Shown here: positions 61,001 through 64,000 of the stretch, piece by piece | Position numbering within the stretch: position 1 is the first letter of the stretch | Layout of the letters: each line of letters starts with the position of its first letter | Source: Nectonema munidae | Lineage: Eukaryota > Nematomorpha > Nectonematoida > Nectonematidae | Length of the DNA: 64,000 bases | Reading direction: 5' to 3' | Assembly: GCA_030549495.1 (NCBI GenBank) | Contig: JAUIRK010000875.1 | Span: forward strand, 1,205,501-1,269,500 | The notes under the pieces: model-generated | The model's database searches: none | What the model saw: the letters and a program-made list of their open reading frames with translations, nothing else | Told to the model about the DNA's origin: nothing | Position numbers and translations under genes: made by a program

Positions 61001-62718
61001 TCTTGAGGAAATTCTTGCTTGCCTACAATTAAAATCAAAAGTTGTATGCATTTTTGACGAAGACAATATACATAGATAAGGAAGATGATTCTAAAAATAA
61101 TAAACACGGATCAAAAAATATTGTCATTGTTAATTATTAATTATATTATTGATGGTGTCTCTTAAATATTTAAATGTAAAAGTTTAATCATTTTATTATA
61201 AAATCAATGACTACTGATTTTTGTCATAAACGAAAGAGGAAGAGGTATGATTAAGGAGCAAGAGGGCCAATATCAGAATTAGTGAAAGGACTTAAAATTA
61301 GGAGACAGTTATTTATCAAACAATAAACAGAGCGCTATAAAATAATAACTAATCTAAGTTAATTTTTGATTTTATCATAAAAAAATAAAATGTTCATACG
61401 CACTGGAATCGAAATAAAAATTATGGGATTATAAATTTGGGGTTAGTGAAAATAATTTCGAAATAAGGTCCCCTTCAATATAATAGCAGGATTCACAAAG
61501 GTGATCGTTTTCTGAAAAAAGAAAGTTCAGAGAATCAAGTACTAAACAAATCAAAAATATGAGTCTAAAAATTTAGCAATTATGACATCTTAATTTTTTT
61601 ATATTATTTCAAAACTTGTATTTAATTGCGTGAAAGAAAAAAAGGATTCCGGTTTTAGAAGAAATTTATTGATGACATTCACATAAAGATACAGAAAATT
61701 ATTTAAAAAAAATGTAAAAATTAAAATACACTTTTTTTATAGATTTGTATGTTATGTATGTGTAAATAAATTAAGCCCTAAATAATAAACAGGCATGCCA
61801 ACTATCCTTATTTTGGCGGAATAATACCGATTTGGACACTTCAACTCGATTTCAGGATAAACATTTTAACCAAGATCGCGATTTTAAAACTTCTGTAAAA
61901 AAATTTCAAGCTAAAACACTGAGTGCGAAATATGTTCGTAAAAAAGATATCAAAGGCTTCTAAAAAGGGTGTTTGGCTGTTAATAATGAAATTGTTCAAT
62001 AAGGTAAAAGTAATTATTTAATTTTTAAAATAAAAAATGATATGAAAGATTATTATTGAAAATAAAAGCATGTATAAATAAAATTAATAAATGGAATCGT
62101 TTGTTAAATAACTAGATTAACATTATTATTTTCTGGAGAAATATGTTTACAAACATGAATAAGCTCACCACATAATGAAAACAAGAATTTTAACATTTTA
62201 TTGCTTTCAATTTCACCCCATTTATTTACACTTTGCGGGTCTCTTAGATTCTTGATTGATGGTGGCAAATGAAAATTTCATTGTATGCTTTGAATCAATA
62301 TTTTCCCTACATTTTCGTGCTTTCAGTGGAGAAATTTTGTTTTAAGAATGCTCTTATATGATTATTTTATAAAGTGAGCAGTGAGCACTATGCTATGTTT
62401 ACATGATATCCAAGCGAACATGATCTTTGATGCGTATACTTTATATATAACATTTTTTGCATTCAAGCTCGTTTTATATATATACACTTTTTTATTAGTA
62501 TTTGGAAATTAACTACGAATTCTGTTCTGTAAAAAACTTGTTTTTTCCTGAATTTTACGCTTCTACAACAAAAAAATTATTTCCCTTGACTTTACAAGAA
62601 GAATTCTACAAAAATATAGATGGAATCACTTTTAAAAATGAAAAATATATTACCCTATGTTAGCATAATCATGTCCTATACTTTGAACAAAATCATTTAA
62701 AGAGGATATATTGGAAAT
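48922..62718 (-). CDS. STX18: Syntaxin-18 (ER Qa-SNARE), nine exons, 5' end not in hand
   Basis: Nine exons on the minus strand match syntaxin-18 in order: an N-terminal helical region (ISNISSLNDFVQSIGHDYAN; EQIVASIKALHSK; EHNIVVCEIIEGYLK), an acidic linker, then the SNARE helix (FEKENQLLLNKL; SQVNDIIRLQNFLSENLTTQ; QESIEQISGCTSITGANITH) and the anchor (RAWILFIMLVLTFALLFIDW, then YKI). The vertebrate end SLLFLDWYDS is strikingly alike. Known role: Qa-SNARE of the ER with Sec22b, Sec20/BNIP1 and Use1, for Golgi-to-ER traffic. All located junctions are GT-AG and in phase, except that one linker exon (length 2 mod 3) between 57972 and 54805 is missing from my reading, and the exon(s) with the start codon, upstream of 62718, were not found. 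Confidence 0.9.
49514..51364. mobile_element. Element with ~75-bp terminal inverted repeats in STX18 intron
   Basis: 49514-49591 and 51290-51364 are inverted copies (shared core CAGAAAATTGGCAGTGAGGAATATT). The ~1.7 kb between them carries a G7C16 block at 50000, a MITE-like segment at 50365-50490 and a short plus-strand reading frame (51035-51295) with no recognised match. It is probably a non-autonomous DNA transposon of unknown class with younger insertions inside. Confidence 0.65.
50365..50495. repeat. Dispersed repeat, copy 1 (shared with 60750-60840)
   Basis: Starts near CCGTCGATAGGAGGGG and contains TTTGAAATATATAAATGTATACACTTTCTTATA in two adjoining parts (50433-50465). The same block with small differences occurs at 60788-60820 after a matching C-rich start. 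Confidence 0.55.
51365..52713. other. STX18 intron, unrecognised plus-strand frame
   Basis: AT-rich. The plus-strand reading frame 51778-52023 (LLNTSLKFHFEKYFNHSLDM) has no family I know. A worn mobile-element piece is the likeliest reading. Confidence 0.3.
52714..52794 (-). CDS. STX18: STX18 exon (SNARE helix, second half)
   Basis: 81 bp, 27 codons, QESIEQISGCTSITGANITH then ANQNILS, aligning without gaps to the vertebrate sequence. The acceptor is AACTTTTAG and the donor GTAAGT. Phase 0 at both ends. Confidence 0.92.
52795..54431. other. STX18 intron, no gene
   Basis: AT-rich. A local duplication at 53213-53272 repeats TTTCCCTCCCTCTCTAGAA twice, about 40 bp apart. Nothing else is recognised. 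Confidence 0.45.
54432..54501 (-). CDS. STX18: STX18 exon (SNARE helix)
   Basis: 70 bp encoding HIKSQVNDIIRLQNFLSENL then TTQ; vertebrate EISRLQEIFTEKVLQQ. The acceptor is CTTTTTTAAG and the donor GTATAT. It ends in phase 0. Confidence 0.92.
54582..54640 (-). CDS. STX18: STX18 exon (start of SNARE region)
   Basis: 59 bp encoding FEKENQLLLNKLVTSCTDV, like vertebrate FEQENQRLIGEMNSLFDEV. The acceptor is CTTTCTTTTAG and the donor GTAATT. Phase 0 in, phase 2 out. Confidence 0.9.
54696..54805 (-). CDS. STX18: STX18 exon (acidic linker)
   Basis: 110 bp encoding NSKIYQEFKKSSPTFNIIDD followed by an acidic run. The acceptor is TTCCATGCAG. The donor GTAATT opens a 55-bp intron. Linkers are poorly conserved, so the assignment rests on position, strand and its phase-0 join to the next exon. 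Confidence 0.7.
55480..55660 (+). mobile_element. Possible LINE 3'-end fragment
   Basis: Plus-strand readings AYKQQTIGKSKGRQKLTW and KDMKKRNLKIGDEQNK resemble the conserved GR..+TW…D++.R.L tail after LINE reverse transcriptases. Short, with broken frames. Confidence 0.35.
55661..57971. other. STX18 intron, repeats only
   Basis: A G-run at 56279-56297 may belong to a short MITE. The missing STX18 linker exon should lie between 54806 and 57971, but I could not identify it. The rest is AT-rich. Confidence 0.4.
57972..58038 (-). CDS. STX18: STX18 exon (after Habc)
   Basis: 67 bp encoding KTCEKFNLIKSERVKNSVKI then NE, like vertebrate VCKLYSEQRAIRVKRVVDKK. The acceptor is TTTACTTTAAG and the donor GTAAGT. 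It ends in phase 2. Confidence 0.88.
58230..58307 (-). CDS. STX18: STX18 exon (Habc region)
   Basis: 78 bp encoding AESLSASKQTQEHNIVVCEI then IEGYLK; vertebrate VKEHRTAVLDFIEDYLK. The acceptor is TTTTTTTAG and the donor GTATTT. Phase 1 at both ends. Confidence 0.9.
58308..59863. other. STX18 intron, no gene
   Basis: AT-rich with a G-run segment at 59340-59400 (GGGAAGAGG… then CATCCCTAGCG), likely a worn MITE end. Nothing coding is recognised. Confidence 0.4.
59864..60260. mobile_element. hAT MITE, 397 bp, with 8-bp TSD
   Basis: Ends CAGGGGTCGGGAACC and GGTTCCCGGACCCTG are inverted repeats. The flanks are CCCTAACT (59856-59863) and CCCTAACC (60261-60268), an 8-bp duplication with one change. 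The head TATGGCTCGCGAGCCAGACA and the following TGGCTCT repeats are the hallmark of a widespread hAT group. No transposase remains. Confidence 0.88.
60750..60840. repeat. Dispersed repeat, copy 2
   Basis: Contains the same GAAATATATAAATGTATACA block as 50435-50465 after a C-run (CCCCCCCCTCCTGG). Confidence 0.5.
60904..61022 (-). CDS. STX18: STX18 exon (N-terminal helix, second part)
   Basis: 119 bp including SSRNLIDDEESELIDNNIER and IVEQIVASIKALHSK. The acceptor is TTTTAATTGTAG and the donor GTTTGA. Phase 2 in, phase 1 out. Confidence 0.88.
61023..62653. other. STX18 intron, no gene
   Basis: AT-rich. No exon, repeat or RNA could be recognised on either strand. Confidence 0.45.
62654..62718 (-). 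CDS. STX18: STX18 exon (N-terminal helix)
   Basis: 65 bp encoding ISNISSLNDFVQSIGHDYAN plus I, against vertebrate ISHIGKLRDFLLEHRKDYIN. The acceptor is TTTTTTTAAG and the donor GTAATA. Phase 0 in, phase 2 out. Confidence 0.8.
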
Positions 62719-62814
62719 CTTAAAAAAAGAAATAAGTACAATTAGTTCATAATAAAATGATAATTATTTATTTGTAAGGATAGCACCTTATCCGTACAAC
62801 GATTACATTAGGGG

Positions 62815-62955
62815 GATTGAGTAAAGTTGGTTAGAAACTGGGTTTCGATAACTCAGGGTTTTGGGTTCGATCTCGCATCAAACCTACTTTCCTCATGGTT
62901 CGATACAGGCGGCGCAAATGTGCTTTCTCAATGAAAAACCTACGGCACCTTTACC
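62815..62955 (+). repeat. tRNA-like SINE, copy 3 (best plus-strand copy)
   Basis: The head AGTTGGTTAG (A-box-like) is followed by the B box GGGTTCGATCT (62863-62873), then the non-tRNA body (TTTCCTCATGGTTCGATACA … CTCAATGAAAA … GGCACCTTTACC). It matches the minus-strand copies at 12881 and 24846 almost throughout. Confidence 0.72.
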
Positions 62956-63689
62956 TCTAGGCCATTAATTGTAGACCAACGTTAAATGGTCTAAATACTT
63001 TGCTTGCTGACTATAAAACTAAAGATGATGTTTTTTTAAATGATTACAGACAGAAACACACATTTTATGGGAAAATTTTTTACAATAACATTTTTCTTAG
63101 GAAAAGATTGGAGAACGAAAACGATAAAATTGGACGTATAATGATATACTTAAGCATATTTTCAGGGCAAAATTGTTCTATCAAAATTTTAAGTTAACCT
63201 ATATATTACTTTAAGACTTTTAGCTATTTCTAATTTAAAAATAGTTCTTAACTCAAAATCCTTATCCAAATTCATTTTTCTTCATCAAAAAAGTGAATCA
63301 AAATATTGATTTAACATGCCATCACTACCGTTTTGGCCATGAGACTCACAATTTTTCACCCTTTCTCGCAGTCAAAAATTGATCTCACTGTTTTAAATGC
63401 CAAGTTTAAAAACATTAATTTTATAAATCAATGACAATTCTTATAAGGTTTTTTACCCTGGTTTTCTTCCTCTGAAGAATTCAAAGGTTTTTACGGTTAG
63501 GTAGTGCTCTAGGGACGCGATTCCTACGTGGTTAGTAATCAAGCTATCACTAGACAATAAGTTTGTTTCCCAAATTGGGAGCGTTCGCGTTAGGATTGTA
63601 TCGTTCTCTCAGTTGTATTTATATATTGTCACATAAATTCTTGTAAAATAATATATATAACAAGGTATAGCTATTCTTTTGTAACAAGG

Positions 63690-63790
63690 GACGATAGGTG
63701 TTTAGTGGGATGGAAAGTCCAGTTAGACTTGGACTCAGCATTCCGGGCGGGCCACGATATCCGAAAGGATGGGTGCGGACGTCACAAAGC
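63690..63790 (+). ncRNA. GC-rich structured segment; HDV-like ribozyme topology possible
   Basis: Pairings in the order of an HDV-like double pseudoknot can be drawn: P1 TGGGATG (63706-63712) with CATTCCG (63739-63745); P2 GTCC (63717-63720) with GGAC (63777-63780); a small P3 between; and P4 ATCC-GAAA-GGAT (63759-63770). A competing plain hairpin AGTCCA/TGGACT (63716-63735) exists, P1 has a U·G at the cleavage end, and the catalytic-C region is not clearly conserved. Known: such ribozymes mark the 5' ends of some LINEs. A SINE or LINE 5' end is the alternative. A (TTAA)n tract follows. Confidence 0.3.
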
Positions 63791-64000
63791 AACTTAATTA
63801 ATTAATTAATTGGATGAAATGTCTTTTCTATACAAAAAGATGCATCAAGTTAAATTTATGTGAAGAGAGACAAGAGAACTAATTTAGAGATGATTGTATC
63901 TAGAATCCCTGCTTTTGTTTCTACAAGTGACATGGAAACGCTCTACTTTTACTTTCCAAGTAATTAAAAGATAACATAATATGACATAGATCAAATTGTG

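Noticed and set aside
63000-63197. 65-residue plus-strand reading frame as a gene
   Set aside because: No family match, AT-rich composition, and no splice or start context; probably chance.

Overview
This is a very AT-rich, transposon-packed stretch of an invertebrate animal genome. Host genes have GT-AG introns, and the mobile elements are typical metazoan types: several hAT elements, pogo/Tigger, piggyBac with its own MITE, Jockey/CR1-like LINEs, a Gypsy-type LTR fossil and tRNA-like SINEs. The repeat mix resembles what is known from copepods and hydrozoans, but the species cannot be fixed from the sequence. There are no bacterial genes, operons or CRISPR arrays.

Four host genes were found. 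(1) A complete phafin gene (PLEKHF/rush family, PH + FYVE domains) lies on the minus strand. Nine coding exons run from a start codon at 25140 to a stop at 1048; the deduced protein has 283 residues, spread over 24 kb by introns full of transposons. (2) Syntaxin-18 (STX18, ER Qa-SNARE), also on the minus strand, has nine exons between 62718 and 48922. These include the SNARE motif and the C-terminal membrane anchor. Its first exon(s) lie off the window or were not seen, and one linker exon was not located. (3) At 36244-37134 (+) there is an intronless seven-transmembrane receptor-like gene. (4) At 39491-42193 (-) there is an intronless 900-residue secreted or type I membrane protein with a signal peptide, an EGF-like domain, Ig-like domains and a C-terminal membrane segment. 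The phafin and STX18 exons are mostly too short to stand out as open reading frames; they were found by matching family sequence and then checking splice sites and phase exon by exon.

Layout: 1-25.1 kb is phafin. Its introns hold hAT-type, Tigger-type and LINE relics, three copies of one SINE, a second tRNA-like SINE, a Tigger element at 19.3-21.7 kb, a piggyBac MITE at 24 kb, and a hAT element (14.2-16.8 kb) inserted with a perfect 8-bp duplication into an older repetitive-protein relic. 25.1-34.2 kb is a transposon nest: a broken Gypsy-type LTR element, LINE reverse-transcriptase pieces, a small hAT MITE with G/C runs inside the LINE, and a DNA transposon with inverted repeats. 36-42.2 kb holds the two intronless surface-protein genes. 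45.7-48.7 kb is a piggyBac element flanked by TTAA, whose coding region is split by about 400 bp of pure (CA)n. 48.9-62.7 kb is STX18 with MITEs and a long-inverted-repeat element in its introns. 62.8-64 kb holds another SINE copy and a GC-rich structured segment whose possible pairings follow the order of an HDV-like ribozyme.

Phafin and syntaxin-18 are both membrane-trafficking genes (endosome/lysosome and Golgi-to-ER), but nothing suggests they are co-regulated.
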